Assembly (NCBI RefSeq): GCF_000001735.4
Contig: NC_003076.8
Coordinates: forward strand, 5,642,001-5,706,000
Direction: 5' to 3'
Length of the DNA: 64,000 bases
Source: Arabidopsis thaliana
Lineage: Eukaryota; Streptophyta; Magnoliopsida; Brassicales; Brassicaceae
The notes beneath the pieces were generated by a model that worked only from the letters and a program-made list of their open reading frames with translations, was not told the origin of the DNA and searched no databases. Below are positions 20,961 to 33,322 of this stretch, piece after piece. Both the position numbers and the translations under genes were made by a program. Position 1 is the stretch's first letter; every line of letters begins with the position of its first letter.

Positions 20961-23900
20961 TAATTTAGTTTTTGACTGGCGAGATGCGACTCTCGAGTGA
21001 CTCGTGTCTTAAATCAAACCTTAATAGTTTTCAAATAAAGGTAACTATCCCAATATTAAAACCCATTACCTATTTAACATGTTTTCTCTTCTTTTTCTTG
21101 GCCAAATTTATGTCTTATTATTTAGCTAAATTGATTCCTGATCAATTAGAAAGTTTGGTTAATTACATGTTTGATTTATTCATCAATTGGGCAACAGGTT
21201 GTAATTGTAAATTAATAGCTCTAAATTGATATTTGTATTACAATATTTCTTATATAAATGTAATTTAAGCCTTTATTTGATATATATTATTTAAAGCAAC
21301 ATTAGAAAATGATGTGATTTTAGCCTATTATAGTATTCAAAAATACAGAAAGTGTATTTATTTCTAATTTACATTCTTTTTTCTAAACTTTGTAAGTTTT
21401 CAATTCAAAAACAGAAACTACATCATCAAATTTAACAGATATATTACAAATAGTGATAAAAATGTGACGAAACATATATGTCGTTTACTAAATCGTATTC
21501 AATATAAACATTTATCGGTACTCGGTGAATTAATTTTAAAGAAAAAATGATAAAGTAATAATAATTTCACAAAAATGTGCAATTGTACATGAAGATTGAA
21601 GAACTCTATTAGAAACATTAATTTCATGTGAATTTATATTTTAGATATTTAGATTGTAATAAAAAAAAAAATTGTCCCTATTGGTGATGCTATGTTAACA
21701 AACTCAGCCTAAACCAAATAAGGATGTAAATACATATATGTTGTGGAAAGAAAAAAAAAAGAGGCATAATCATGGTAAAATACATGTTGTGTTACGAAAC
21801 GTAACTATATATATACAGTAGCTTTGGATCATTGCTAAAATTCTACGAGGGTTGCGTAGAAAACTTGATCCATCTCACTATTTTATGGATTACCTTTCAA
21901 AATGTATAACGTTTTTTGTAATAACGTGGATTTTGCTACGAACATGATGAATCAAGAGTGACGCATTTTGTTGTGGAAGAAAAAGTGAGACATGTCACTA
22001 TGGAGATGGGATCAATAGTTATTTAATTACATAATTAAAATATAATTAGAATATTATATAAGTCATTAAGTAATTGTTGGTAGAAAGGACAATAGGGGTT
22101 TAGGGGTGGGGTCATGCCAGTTTGGGTAAAAAAGGATTAGCAGAAGAGAGATCAGAGAGATGCCACGTGGAGCCTACGGCCAATGGGAGAGCGATAAGCT
22201 TATCAAAGATTTCAAAGTGCGGAGGGTAAAGTGGGCGACGTTGCTTTTCCACGTGTCAATGTTTCATTGGTAGGAAAAGTTAAAAGTTAGATTTCCGCTT
22301 AGTCGGTATTTGGGTCCCATACTGTCTTCGCAACTTGGCCCTCTCTCTTGCGCTCAGAAGGTTTTGTCTTTTAAGTTTCTTCTTGATTTTGGTTTTATCC
22401 TTTGTTATTTTTAGTCTGGTCCGTATTTTCTCCGTATCTTGTTTCAAATACATTCTCTCGTAAAGAAACCGCTTTTTTTGGTTTAGTACTGAATGATAAA
22501 AGTATTGTTTTCGTACGAAATTTATGTCAACCGCCCTAGTTCTAGAGGATCACCTAGACCATATGCATGGGACTTGGTCGAGCTTCGATGTGGATTAGCC
22601 CGAGTTATCAATAGAATACTGAAAATTGGCATAATTAACTTTGATTTAATGGAAATGCGTTTTTATAATATACTGAAAATTTAACAGACATGATGATTGA
22701 TGAGTAGTAAATTTCAAATGGTATAACAAGTTTAATTGTTTTTTTAGTAAGTTATATATACTGACCAAGACGTTTTTGTTTGAGTCAGTGACTATCACTC
22801 TTTGTTTTTACTCAACTTAATTCCATAGATCCTGGTACTTATAACGTGTACAATCTAGAATCACAAGCGTTTAGAGATAGTGATAATTAGCTTGGCTACT
22901 TTCTCAGCTGTGTTGTTGCTTGATCGAAGGTGGAAAATGAGAGTGGTCATATTGAAGTTCTTGCTTAGTGCTATTGTTAATAGAACGGTTGGAGAGCCGG
23001 CCAAGCTTATGGATAATATATTTATATATGGAGAATGAGAATAACATAAAGATGAGACATGGTTGAACCTAATTAATCAAAAAAACAATTTACATGAATT
23101 TTTTTTCTTTAAAAGATTTCAATCTGTAACATGCATAGAAACTTGTCTCATAACCCTCGTAGTCGTATAGCAAGCATTAGTTTTATGATAGAGATGTTTC
23201 GGTTACGAAAGAAAATTTAAACCAACTTAAGTGGTTGTAAATCACGTTGTAATTTTTATGTTTATGTACAATTTCAAATTACAAATCTTCATTTTTAATT
23301 ATAATCTTTGCCACTGAAATTCACGATAATATCACTAAGGTTCGATGCAATTCGTCAAACATTTCACGTACTAAAATTTGTTCGGCGAGTGATGGAGACA
23401 TAGATGTAAATGGAAACGTGTACTCGTAAATTGTGTCATCTTTCGTGGCCCATAAAATTGAGATGGAGTTTTATCGTTTTCTATATCAAATAATGTAAAT
23501 AACTGAATAAAAAAGGTTTTATTATAAAAAGTACCAAAGAAATGGACCGTAGTCACCATTTACATGGTTACATGGTTACATGGCGCGACACGTAGTGTCA
23601 CTTAATGCTGCAAGTGTTTTTTCCTCTTTGTTTTTTGCCTCCCTGAATATTTTAAATTTGGTATATAAAATATTTCTGCTGACGAGTTTTAGTTACTCTA
23701 GTTTCTAAAATGGTCTAGAAAAAGTTGTGATATATAAATATAATAACTCGGTAATGGCTACGTACAGAGTCAGCCACGTAACACTAAATGGATGTGTCAT
23801 GGACCCGTATTACACTCCCCATTATACACGGATAGCGCATACATGTAGTAGAGAATGATAATGTAGTTTTAACCTCTCAACAGGGAGATAAATAATTATG

Positions 23901-24853
23901 TATTTCGTTTTCTAAAGTCATAGTTAATATAAGTGATAATAAATAAGTTTTGACTTGTTTCCAAACCACTTAACAAAATGATAGTTATTTTTCTGTCCCC
24001 GAATCATTATGAATAATTTTCTAGTGGGAATTAGCTATTTCAGATTTGATAAACAAAATTTCTTTCTTTAATCAATATTATGTTTAATTGTAAAATGTAC
24101 ACACAATCCACAACTAGAAAGACGAATCCAAAAACTAAAGAAAATAGGAAATACTCGACCTTTATTTTCTAACGTCAATCCACCACATGATATTTGTGGT
24201 TTTTAGCGTAATAATTCAGTTCTAACACACCACATGATTTGCTAAGCTACCAGTACTACTTTCTTTGTTAGGCCGTGAGAAATTGAATATTCCTTCCTCT
24301 TATTCTGCATATTCTTTGTATTTGTTTTGTTACCTACCTCTTCTAGTGTGTAGCCTACGTAAATATACACTCAAGTTGTTTTGATGTAACCGGTTTTCTC
24401 CACCGAAAATCGTATTGTGAACATAAGTGTTTTTTAGTTTTTTTGTCTAGTTGATTACACTACATATCAATTCATACTTATTATAATTACACTGATTATA
24501 TATAAATGCATGAATGAAAACTCGAATTCGATATATTACGATTCGTCAAAAAATGTATATCTAGTGAATTCTGGTATCAATTAGAGGTCTGAATTTGTTC
24601 AATATCGTCCACAATTCCCTACCTAAAAAATTAGAGCTTTTTGGACCAAATCCAAAAATGGATCTAAAAAGTGAAAACCAAAATATTCCTTTAAGAATCT
24701 ACACAGATTCGAACCAAACCGGATTAAACCGAATAGTCTACGGCACGTGTGGAAACGCGCTGCGTTTCAAAAACATTTGGGGTATTTTTGTAATTTTTGT
24801 AATTTTTAGGATCAGGGTTTTAGGAGAAACCCAGGAAGAAGAAGAAGATCGAC
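20961..24853. other. 3.9-kb intergenic spacer between PSY and SDG40
   Basis: Apart from the G-box module at 22.16-22.27 kb I see no gene. A pyrimidine-rich stretch at 22330-22470 looks like a transcribed leader on the plus strand, but the only frame after it is 63 codons with no family signature. A short tandem repeat, (ACATGGTT)n, lies at about 23562-23581, followed by the inverted repeat GACACGTAGTGTC. Confidence 0.5.
22160..22270. promoter_or_regulatory. G-box / I-box / CCAAT module in the distal PSY upstream region
   Basis: Two CACGTG boxes (22164-22169 and 22250-22255) flank a CCAAT box (22180-22184) and a palindromic double I-box, GATAAGCTTATC (22193-22204). A second CCAAT, on the minus strand, follows near 22267. 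G-box plus I-box pairs are a known light-response arrangement, and PIF1 and HY5 are reported to act on PSY through a G-box. The module lies about 2.1 kb from the PSY ATG and perhaps 1.3 kb from its transcript start. It could also be the promoter of an unannotated transcript. Confidence 0.5.
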
Positions 24854-26849
24854 ATGGACTTAGAACACCAAACCATGGAGACGTTCCTGCGATGGGCAGC
24901 AGAGATTGGCATTTCAGATTCTATTGATTCTTCTCGATTTCGCGATTCGTGTCTTGGACATTCTCTTTCCGTCTCCGACTTCCCTGACGCCGGCGGGTGC
25001 GTGGAATTGAATTCGAACTCTTTCATTTCTAAATCCCTAAAATCTGTCTTCTCATTGCTCGATTGATGCAATCAGGAGAGGTTTGGGAGCTGCTCGTGAG
25101 CTCAAGAAAGGAGAATTGGTTTTGAAAGTCCCCAGAAAAGCCTTGATGACTACAGAATCCATAATTGCTAAAGATCTAAAATTGAGCGATGCTGTTAATC
25201 TTCACAATTCACTTTCTTCGACTCAGGTGCTCTCTATTTCTCTGACCATTTGAATCTGTTCTGTTTTTGTTTCTGAGAAAAATCTTAAAACCTCAGAATT
25301 GTTGAAATTTGCAGATACTGAGTGTATGCTTATTGTATGAAATGAGCAAGGAGAAGAAGTCTTTTTGGTATCCATACTTGTTCCATATACCTCGTGACTA
25401 TGATCTCTTGGCTACATTTGGGAATTTCGAGAAGCAAGCTTTACAAGTTCTGTGTTTACTACTACTACACTTTTGTGTTTTATTTTGATTTTTGAATAGG
25501 TTAGATCTCATGTTATTGGATTGAGATCATGTTCCTTTCTTTTCTGTTGATTTCAAGTCTAAAAGATGGGATTTTTTTCATGTCCTTAGGTTGAAGATGC
25601 TGTTTGGGCTACAGAAAAAGCCACAGCCAAGTGTCAGTCTGAGTGGAAAGAAGCTGGTTCGTTAATGAAGGAGTTAGAGCTGAAGCCTAAGTTTCGGAGT
25701 TTCCAAGCATGGCTATGGGCTTCTGCAACGGTAAGAACACTTCACTTTATCACACGAAAGTTGCTCGAGAAATCGATGATGGTTGATTAGAAAGGTTTGT
25801 GTAAACTTACAGCTACAAACTTTACTTCTGTTTGAAGATATCTTCACGAACACTGCATGTACCATGGGATAGTGCTGGGTGTTTGTGTCCTGTAGGGGAC
25901 TTGTTCAACTACGATGCTCCTGGAGATTATTCGAATACCCCACAAGGTCCTGAGAGTGCTAATAATGTAGAGGAAGCAGGACTTGTTGTTGAGACACACT
26001 CTGAAAGGCTCACAGATGGTGGATTCGAGGAAGATGTCAATGCTTACTGTCTTTATGCAAGAAGGAATTATCAGCTAGGAGAACAGGTACAAGTCCTCAA
26101 CTAGCTTTTGTTACAGCTGCGAAACTAATGAAGCGGAAGCACAACGTAGAAAATATACTGAATGGTGAGGATTGTATTTGTGGGTGTAGGTTCTTCTATG
26201 TTATGGGACTTACACGAATCTAGAGCTTCTTGAGCACTATGGGTTTATGTTAGAAGAGAACTCAAATGACAAGGTCTTCATTCCTCTAGAAACCAGCCTA
26301 TTTTCTCTAGCTTCTTCATGGCCTAAAGATTCTTTATACATTCATCAAGACGGTAAGCTGTCTTTTGCGCTGATATCCACGTTGAGACTGTGGCTGATCC
26401 CACAGAGCCAGCGTGACAAGTCAGTTATGCGCCTTGTTTACGCTGGATCTCAGATATCTGTGAAGAATGAGATTCTTGTCATGAAGTGGATGTCAGAGAA
26501 ATGTGGAAGTGTTTTAAGGGATCTGCCAACTTCTGTCACAGAGGACACTGTGCTTCTTCATAACATTGACAAACTCCAAGATCCAGAATTGCGTTTGGAG
26601 CAGAAAGAAACAGAAGCTTTTGGCAGCGAAGTACGTGCTTTTCTTGATGCAAATTGTTTGTGGGATGTCACTGTATTATCTGGGAAACCTATAGAATTTT
26701 CCAGGAAAACTAGCAGGATGCTGAGCAAATGGAGATGGTCTGTGCAGTGGAGGCTAAGCTACAAGAGAACTCTAGCAGATTGCATCTCTTATTGTAATGA
26801 GAAAATGAATAATCTCTTAGGTACCCAAGATAGGCTTAGAGATTTGTAA
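24854..26849 (+). CDS. SDG40: SDG40, SET-domain protein of the Rubisco-LSMT type
   Basis: Six exons: 24854-24996, 25076-25226, 25315-25446, 25590-25730, 25838-26086, 26190-26849; 491 aa, the recalled length of SDG40. The start fits RBCMT/SETD3-like lysine methyltransferases (FLRWAAEIGISDS, then LGAARELKKGELVLKVP). The cofactor/substrate core is DLFNYDAP (N213, Y214) with GEQVLLCYGTYTNLELLEHYGF spanning intron 5, carrying the SET Tyr. In RBCMT the corresponding motif is NH; here it is NY. The C-terminal third is the helical substrate-binding domain. It should methylate a non-histone lysine; the substrate is not known to me. It is convergent to the next gene, with 143 bp between stops. Confidence 0.95.
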
Positions 26850-26992
26850 CTTGAATCGAAACCGATCCTTCTTAATCTATCAATGCTCAAAAAAGGATTT
26901 CTGATCATTCTTTTTTACATTCATAGAGAAGTAAAAAAAACAATTACCTGCTAAAATCTACTGTTACATCTTTCATCAATTGCAAGTATGAA

Positions 26993-29900
26993 TCAAAGAT
27001 AGTAAGCTGAAGCCAAACAGATGAGGAGATCAGTAAGGATGAGATCAACAACGTCAAAGACGAACTTTGGAGCAAACAAACCCCAAACCTGCAAGAACAT
27101 GAGAGCAATGTTTTAGTCACAGATACAAAACAAGAACCTTTGGCTTGAGTGAATCTTGCTGTGTTTACCATCAGATGTCTTCTCTGGATGGTGACGCAGA
27201 GAATTGTAGCTGTGACTGTGGTTGCAGATATAACTCCAAAGAGCATATACATCTGATGCGGTTAAAAAAGTTATGATTTAACACATTGTCACTGAATCTA
27301 CTAGAATAAACCAAAAACGAATCAATATGAAGATGTCTTACTTGAAACAACTGGTGGCGCTTTTCGCCATGAGCCTGAGGAGTTTGAGAGTGAAAAGGTA
27401 TGAGGAGAGGAAGTCCAAATACAGAAAGGATGATCGAGAATCCAAATGTCTCGATTGTCAAAAGAATGGCTTGTCGTATAAGCACAAACTCATCAAACCT
27501 GAAGAAAGTATGTCAACAAAACCACCATATTGAATTAAGACTCCATTGTAGGCTGAGTTTATGAAACTTGGACCTACCCCACAAATGCAGCTCCATAACG
27601 AAGGCCATCAAAGGCGCACCAATGCCCGCTGGCGAAGAACATGCATATAGAAAGAAGACTCCATTGCACCACACAGAGAGGATTTAGTTTTGAGAATTTG
27701 CTCTGTCCATCTGATTTGGTTCTTCTCTCTACACCCTCCAGCCTCATTATACAATAGCCTACATACATTTAACTGCATCAGTTAAACCTTAATGACCTGA
27801 GTTGCCATCTTTATTATAAAGCTTGTTTGCTTTGAGAATCATCAAGTGAGAAGAAAAAAGTTACCAGCCACTAAATATACTAATGCAAGCATTGATCCTT
27901 GCTTCCCCGACAATAGAATTATTGGCGAACTACAAGCAGATACAAGAGCGACAGTTCTGATGGCCCAATTCTTGTCTTTTTCTGTGCAAAACATACGTGC
28001 AGAAGCTAAAAGGCAGAGCTGCACCAATCCAATTACATAAACCGTTTGAGGAATGCGGTTTCTTCCTCCCGTCACTTGAAGCAACTGATCCAAACCAAAT
28101 ATCTTGCTCTCCGAAGCCCAAAGCAATGCTATGAAAAAGTAGCTTACCATACTACCAACAGTAACATACTTCCACACCCCCTCATTGGGTGCTTTCGCAA
28201 TGGCTACGTAGAGCACGCAAATGAGTATAACCACTGACAGAATTGGTGCAATTTCAATCGCATATGTCAATGCTGGATGGTCTGGAGCTATCCCTAGCAT
28301 CCACGATGGTGAGCTACTCATAAACTGAGAAGTTGCAGCTTGCTTTGTTAGCCCAATATCTATAGAAACTCTGAGAACAAAAACCATAGCAAGAAACATA
28401 AAAGCCTGCAGACAAGATAATTGAAAATATTACAATCCAACAAGCAGATTTTAAGGTAATAACCAGAAGCAACAAAGACATGTCATAGATAATACTGACT
28501 TCTTTCCGCATTGTTTTTCTCATAACAGAGTACCGCAGCTTGATAAGTCCAGTTGTTGCCAGGAGAAAGTTTGCAACTTTTCCTTCTTCCACTATTGACA
28601 AAAAAATTCTCTATTAGCATAAAGAAAAAGAGAGCAAAACGCTTAATCTAAGATTACTTGAAACTTACAGATATAGCTATTTGAAAGAAAGCTGCAAGCT
28701 CGAATCGTTACTATAAAGAGAGTGAAAGCTGCACCAGTGGATAACCAAGAACCCACTGCATAAGATTTGTCGCCATGGAAAACAGCAAGAAACTGAAGGA
28801 TGAGTGATATAACCAATATCCCAAACCCAGTAATCATTAGATTCAGATTGAACTCTGTCCACTTAGACCGGGCAAGTTCAACAACGCTTGAGAAGAAATT
28901 CAAATATTCAGCAATTTGCTCTTTAAGAAGGGCAGATATATCTGTACTGCCGTCATCTCCATTTCTATCCATCAATATGTGTTTGACAGAATTGGACCAA
29001 TTCTGTTCTGCTGCAGAATAGAGATCTGATATCCTTGACATATCATCGGAAGAGAAACCAACAACCGATGAATTAGAATACACATCTATATATCTTTTCA
29101 CCTGCATATAAATAGAATTGGAAACTGAGAGTCCGAAAACAGAACATCGTGACAAGATATTCTTTCAAGTTTTTGAACTGTTACCTGCCAAGCATTCACA
29201 CAAAGTACATCAACGTAATGTTTCATCCACTCGTTAGCAGCCGATTGGGTGCCAAAATTGCCCAAATCTGACTTATCCAAATTCCAGCTACTGGAACCAA
29301 GGGCATATAGCTCAGGGTTGACATGCCCAATGCTGAAATTTTATTATACATAGAAATATTTCGAATATTAATATGTGCGGATGGATATTTTCCTGAATAG
29401 AAGCAGGAAACAAAATTTGACAATGATCCTTACAAGGCACCTTCCGAAAGGAAAGGATATCCCAAGCAAAGCTGACAATGTTGCTGCAAAATCAAGCTGC
29501 AAATAACCCAAAACAATTAAGTTTTGCAATGAGGTTTGCATAGAGTACATGGAAAGACATCACATCAAATTTGATACTGACCTGCTCAATGTAGCTGATA
29601 CACATCTGCTTCCCGTCCTGACATTAAGATAAACCCAATAGAATTCCAGTAATAAGAAATCTCAAAAATCAATCCTTATGATCACCAAGGAATATGTTTC
29701 GCAGGTTACAATTACCTTGTTTTGTTTACAAGATGAGGTATCGAACTCAGGAGGAACCAAAGTTGTGTGCTTCTTTGTACTCATGGCAAACATGGTTGTT
29801 TCTACCTGTAAAGGGATTTAGAAGTAAAGGTGGATTAATAATCTTGAAGCAGAGTGAGTAAAAGAAGAAAACCAATTTCTTACCTCTTCTGCAGTCCCTC

Positions 29901-31516
29901 CGCCATGATCCCCATTTAATGTCTGCCCATGGTCACCCATTACTATAAGCATAGTATTCTCATGCAAACCACCTGGTCCCGCCTGGCTCTCCAATATATT
30001 GATGACTTTCTAGAGGAGGCAAATAGAGTGAGAATGAAACAAGATTACATATAGCATACTAATAACTTTTTGCAACTGAAGGACAAGGAATACGCAAGTG
30101 AAATAATATGGTTAATTTTTGTTGCAGCCTTTATCAGGTGATTAAAAGGTAGTAAACAGTAGTTAACCTCTAAAACTGAATTATATTGCTCCAACTTATT
30201 AATCATTGGGCTGGAATCCACTCCAAATATGTGTCCTGCATGGTCCTGCAAATATTCAAAATTCAGTGAATCAAGGAGATGAGTGGCAAGATGATGACGA
30301 AAAAAAAGATGTAATTGTCCGCATACCACGCCGAGAAAATGCGCAATTAGAACATCCCAATCATCTTTGAAAAGGGTTGGGAATAGGTGCTCAATGCATC
30401 CATTGTCAACCTAAAAACGCACAACAACCAATATCATATTTAAAACTCTACACAGACAAGCTACCTCGGAAACAAACATAATGTAGAAAAGCAAAACATG
30501 AATCACTTACAGTATCCAGGTCTTTAACATTGAAAGAGGGGAAAGGATATGACTTTTGAAATTGATTTGGGAACAACTGTGTCCAAGTATCATCACCCAT
30601 CATCACCAACCGTTTCCCATTTAGCACTAACTATGCATAGAGAGAACTCATTCAAGTCATTACCGTGTGACCAAATCAAAATGACATTAGAAAACAAACA
30701 GTTTGTTTTAGATAAGCCAAAACCTGATTAATGAAGTTATCCTCAACAATAGCAGGAGCACCGAAACTATTCCCAATATCAATAAAAGTAGGCAATCCTC
30801 CAGTTGTTAATCCCTGAAATTCACACACTAGAATATGAAAAAGAGTTGAAAGCAATCAAATGTAGACACCAATCTAGAAACTGATTAGAATTGGGACCTT
30901 GAGACGCTGTAAACTAGTTGTAGGAGGATCAGCAAAAGCCTTAAAGATCTTAGCAGATGAATCATTAGCAAATGCAAGCGTCTGCAAGATTGTTAATTTA
31001 TCCATCCATGGCTTTGGTTCTGTCAATTAAAGAACTACTTTTAGTTTCATTACTCAAATCATTAACACAGTCATACACTTACACACAAAGATCATTCAAA
31101 ATCACCTGGGAAAAAAGCACTCGGGGCAACAAAATCGATTCTGAATAACAAAACAAAACGAAAGTCACGAAATGCCTATGGAATTGTGAAATGGAAGCTG
31201 TAAAATTGAAGAAAACCAATCTCAGTTATTGCAATACTTGAAACCTGAGTGCATCTAAGACAATTATGATGACACGATCAACAACTGGTTTGGTCCAACA
31301 TTTCGGCTGAGTCTGATTAGATTGACCCGAGCTTGAATCGTGATTGGAGCGTGGAGAAGCAAGGCAAGGAGAGAGAGAAACGTCGGAGCAAGTACTGTGG
31401 AAAGGAAGCTCTGTTCGCGTGAGAAGAAACCCACGCGTGAAGATCAAAATGGCGATGGCGTGAATCAAGAGAAATCCTAAAGCTGTCAACTTCTTGTTCT
31501 TCAGATATGTCTCCAT
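26993..31516 (-). CDS. GPI ethanolamine-phosphate transferase 3 (PIG-O homologue)
   Basis: Nineteen exons, all in phase: 31516-31245, 31140-31106, 31019-30898, 30813-30724, 30630-30511, 30410-30327, 30245-30168, 30009-29884, 29805-29716, 29617-29582, 29496-29441, 29332-29185, 29101-28669, 28591-28500, 28405-27865, 27758-27578, 27498-27342, 27252-27169, 27088-26993; 946 aa. A signal anchor near residues 13-30 is followed by an alkaline-phosphatase-fold domain with its metal-site motifs: VLDALR (about 86-91), MGDDTW (184-189), HFLGVDHAGH (237-246) and MGDHG (291-295). From about residue 420 onward lie many membrane helices. The enzyme adds ethanolamine phosphate to the third mannose of GPI in the ER, the group that is joined to proteins. 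Probably At5g17250. The start at 31516 is the first in-frame ATG. Confidence 0.93.
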
Positions 31517-32176
31517 CTCCGGATCAAAATTCTCCGGTCGTATTTCCGATAAGTAGATTTCGCCGTGACGGGCTACTGACCGCGGCAAAATAAACTATTG
31601 AAGGTGATGAAGACGTGAATGGAAAACGACGTCGTATAACTTATCATTGTAAGTGTAATCGAGTTTTTGCTGCTTTGCGTTTTGTTTAGCAATGGCGCGT
31701 TATATTTTCAGACATTTAGGTAATCGATTCGTTTTACAGGTTATAACCGGTATGGAGGGTGCATAATAAAAATTTAGTTTAGCTACTCCGGTTATTGAAG
31801 TAAATTATTCTGGCGAATTTTTACTACAAAATAAGCTTCAGTCCTTTGATATTTGATTAACTGAGTAAGTTATACGATTCCGATTTAGCTAGCATTCAAC
31901 AGTATAAGTTAATCAAATTACAGTCGTCTCTTATGATATGAAGAATGATTTCGTCATCCGATTACTATCATCTCTTATGATATGAACAAAGGTTTCGTCT
32001 TGTCAATACAGCTTGTAGATATGTGTTTCAATTCATCAAATCCAAATCAGTCCAAACTTAAATCCATTTGTCTCAGTTTAGTATCATCATATACCTAATA
32101 AACCCAAAACAAAAAAAAATCTAAAACCTCAAATTATTCTAGAAAAATAATCGAAGCTATTATTAAAAAAGGTTTA
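31517..32176. other. Spacer between the PIG-O homologue and the snoRNA-like cluster
   Basis: Holds the PIG-O promoter and the 3' end of the snoRNA transcript. A 16-bp direct repeat, TCTCTTATGATATGAA, occurs at about 31926 and 31973. No gene is seen. Confidence 0.45.
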
Positions 32177-32286
32177 GGAGAAGGATCAGAACATTGGCTT
32201 GATTTCCTCTGTTGAGAAGGAAATAAAAATCGCTTAGTATAATCTGATTCGATCATTTGGGGAAATTGTCATCACCTCCATTCTCC
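32177..32286 (-). ncRNA. Box C/D snoRNA-like gene, copy 1 (last in transcription order)
   Basis: Read on the minus strand, a terminal stem GGAGAA...TTCTCC brackets a perfect C box (GTGATGA at 32269-32275) and a D box (CTGA at 32186-32189). Between them a 7-bp stem ATTTCCT/AGGAAAT lies just upstream of the D-proximal segment. The stretch before the D box, TCAAGCCAAT, is shared by all three copies and is the candidate guide, although the last bases before the D box vary. I do not recognise the target. It is one of three tandem copies sharing long identical blocks. Confidence 0.75.
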
Positions 32287-32395
32287 TTAATACCAATCTT
32301 ATAGTTTAATCATAAAAAAGACCCAACAAATTAAAAACGAATCACAATTGAATCTAGTGAACCTATCTAAAGGCAAACTCATCAAAAAAACATAA

Positions 32396-32510
32396 AAGAG
32401 ACAAGGATCAGAATATTGGCTTGATTTCCTCTGTTGAGAAGGAAATAAAATTCGCTTAGTATAATCTGATTCGATCATTTGGGGAAATTGTCATCACCTC
32501 CATATCTCTT
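32396..32510 (-). ncRNA. Box C/D snoRNA-like gene, copy 2
   Basis: Almost identical to copy 1 across the whole C-to-D body (C box at 32491-32497, D box at 32408-32411), but the terminal stem is a different sequence, AAGAGA...TCTCTT. Conservation of pairing rather than of bases outside the boxes supports a real terminal stem. About 110 bp separate it from copy 1. Confidence 0.75.
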
Positions 32511-32573
32511 TTCAAAAAAACCACGAAAGTTTTAAAATCAACAAACAAACCCAAATCAATCGTAATAATCTAA

Positions 32574-32681
32574 GGAGAAGGATCAGACTAATTGGCTTGA
32601 CTTCCTCCGAAGAGGAAGTTCTATTCGCTCAGTATAATCAGATTCGATCATCTGGGGAAATTGTCATCACCTCCATTCTCC
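32574..32681 (-). ncRNA. Box C/D snoRNA-like gene, copy 3 (first transcribed)
   Basis: The most diverged copy: C box TGATGA at 32664-32669, D box CTGA at 32583-32586, terminal stem GGAGAA...TTCTCC. The internal hairpin has become ACTTCCTC-TTCG-GAGGAAGT, an 8-bp stem closed by a UUCG tetraloop, with a compensatory T-A to C-G change relative to copies 1 and 2. The bases next to the D box also differ (CAATTAGT instead of CAATGTT), so the guide could have shifted. Confidence 0.75.
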
Positions 32682-33065
32682 ATTATTAACCAATCCAAAT
32701 CTCGATTTCTAAGAACAAAAAAAACGAGTTCAATGTTGTGTATGAACTAAAACCTAAAACAATTCTATAAAACACTAATACAAAATCAGATTTACCCTAA
32801 TCTGCAAATTCGAGCTGATTGAAGAAAACCCCAGAGGGTTTTCCGAAGAAAATCAAAACGAATAACAGATATAGGGAAACGATTTGGCGTCAGCTCATAC
32901 ACAACGAACATAAACAAGTACGGTGGTAATCAGTAATATTGACGCACAATTTCTAATGAGAACATAACCTAGGAAACCTTATGAAGAACATATTAAGGAT
33001 AAGAAATCTAGCGGAGAGAAGTCGACGGCTTGTTATTTTGGTGTTTTGAGGTTTAGTCAAAAGAG
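32682..33065 (-). other. 5' part of the snoRNA precursor
   Basis: No open frame is seen on either strand. A perfect hairpin, AAAACCC-TCTG-GGGTTTT (about 32825-32842), may be a structured part of the primary transcript. I find no fourth C/D copy. Confidence 0.4.
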
Positions 33066-33180
33066 TATTTATAGGTACGGTGGTGAGGCTTATGTCGGTC
33101 TAGAAACCCTAATGCGCGTGTTATTCACGTGACTTGTGGTATTAGGAATTTCTTATTGGATCCTTATGTTTTGGTGGGCT
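33066..33180 (-). promoter_or_regulatory. Promoter of the snoRNA-like cluster: TATA box, telo-box and site II
   Basis: TATAAATA (minus) at 33066-33073 is preceded, in the transcribed direction, by a telo-box AAACCCTAA at 33104-33112 and a site II motif TGGGCT at 33175-33180. Telo-box plus site II upstream of TATA is the usual arrangement for independently transcribed plant snoRNA and ribosomal-protein genes. The predicted start near 33.04 kb is about 360 bp ahead of copy 3. The promoter sits against the 3' end of NAC086. Confidence 0.65.
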
Positions 33181-33322
33181 TTGGTAACTAGCAAAGATTA
33201 CTTATTTAACAATGACAGTGAAATCAAACTATATAGTATACAAGTAATTGAGTATATGTATTTTTCCTCTCTTCATTCCAAAAGGGGGTTAGTATACGAC
33301 AATAAATAATGAAATACATAAA

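Noticed and set aside
22536-22552. CCCTAGTTCTAGAGGATC resembles a cloning polylinker
   Set aside because: It matches the vector sequence only in part, and the flanks are continuous AT-rich genomic DNA; taken as chance.
22493-22684. 63-codon frame in the PSY-SDG40 spacer
   Set aside because: No recognisable motif, and it ends in AT-rich sequence; length is expected by chance in 4 kb.
32287-32395. Possible extra C/D snoRNA between copies 1 and 2 (TGATGA on the minus strand near 32382)
   Set aside because: No CTGA D box follows before copy 1, and no terminal stem could be formed.
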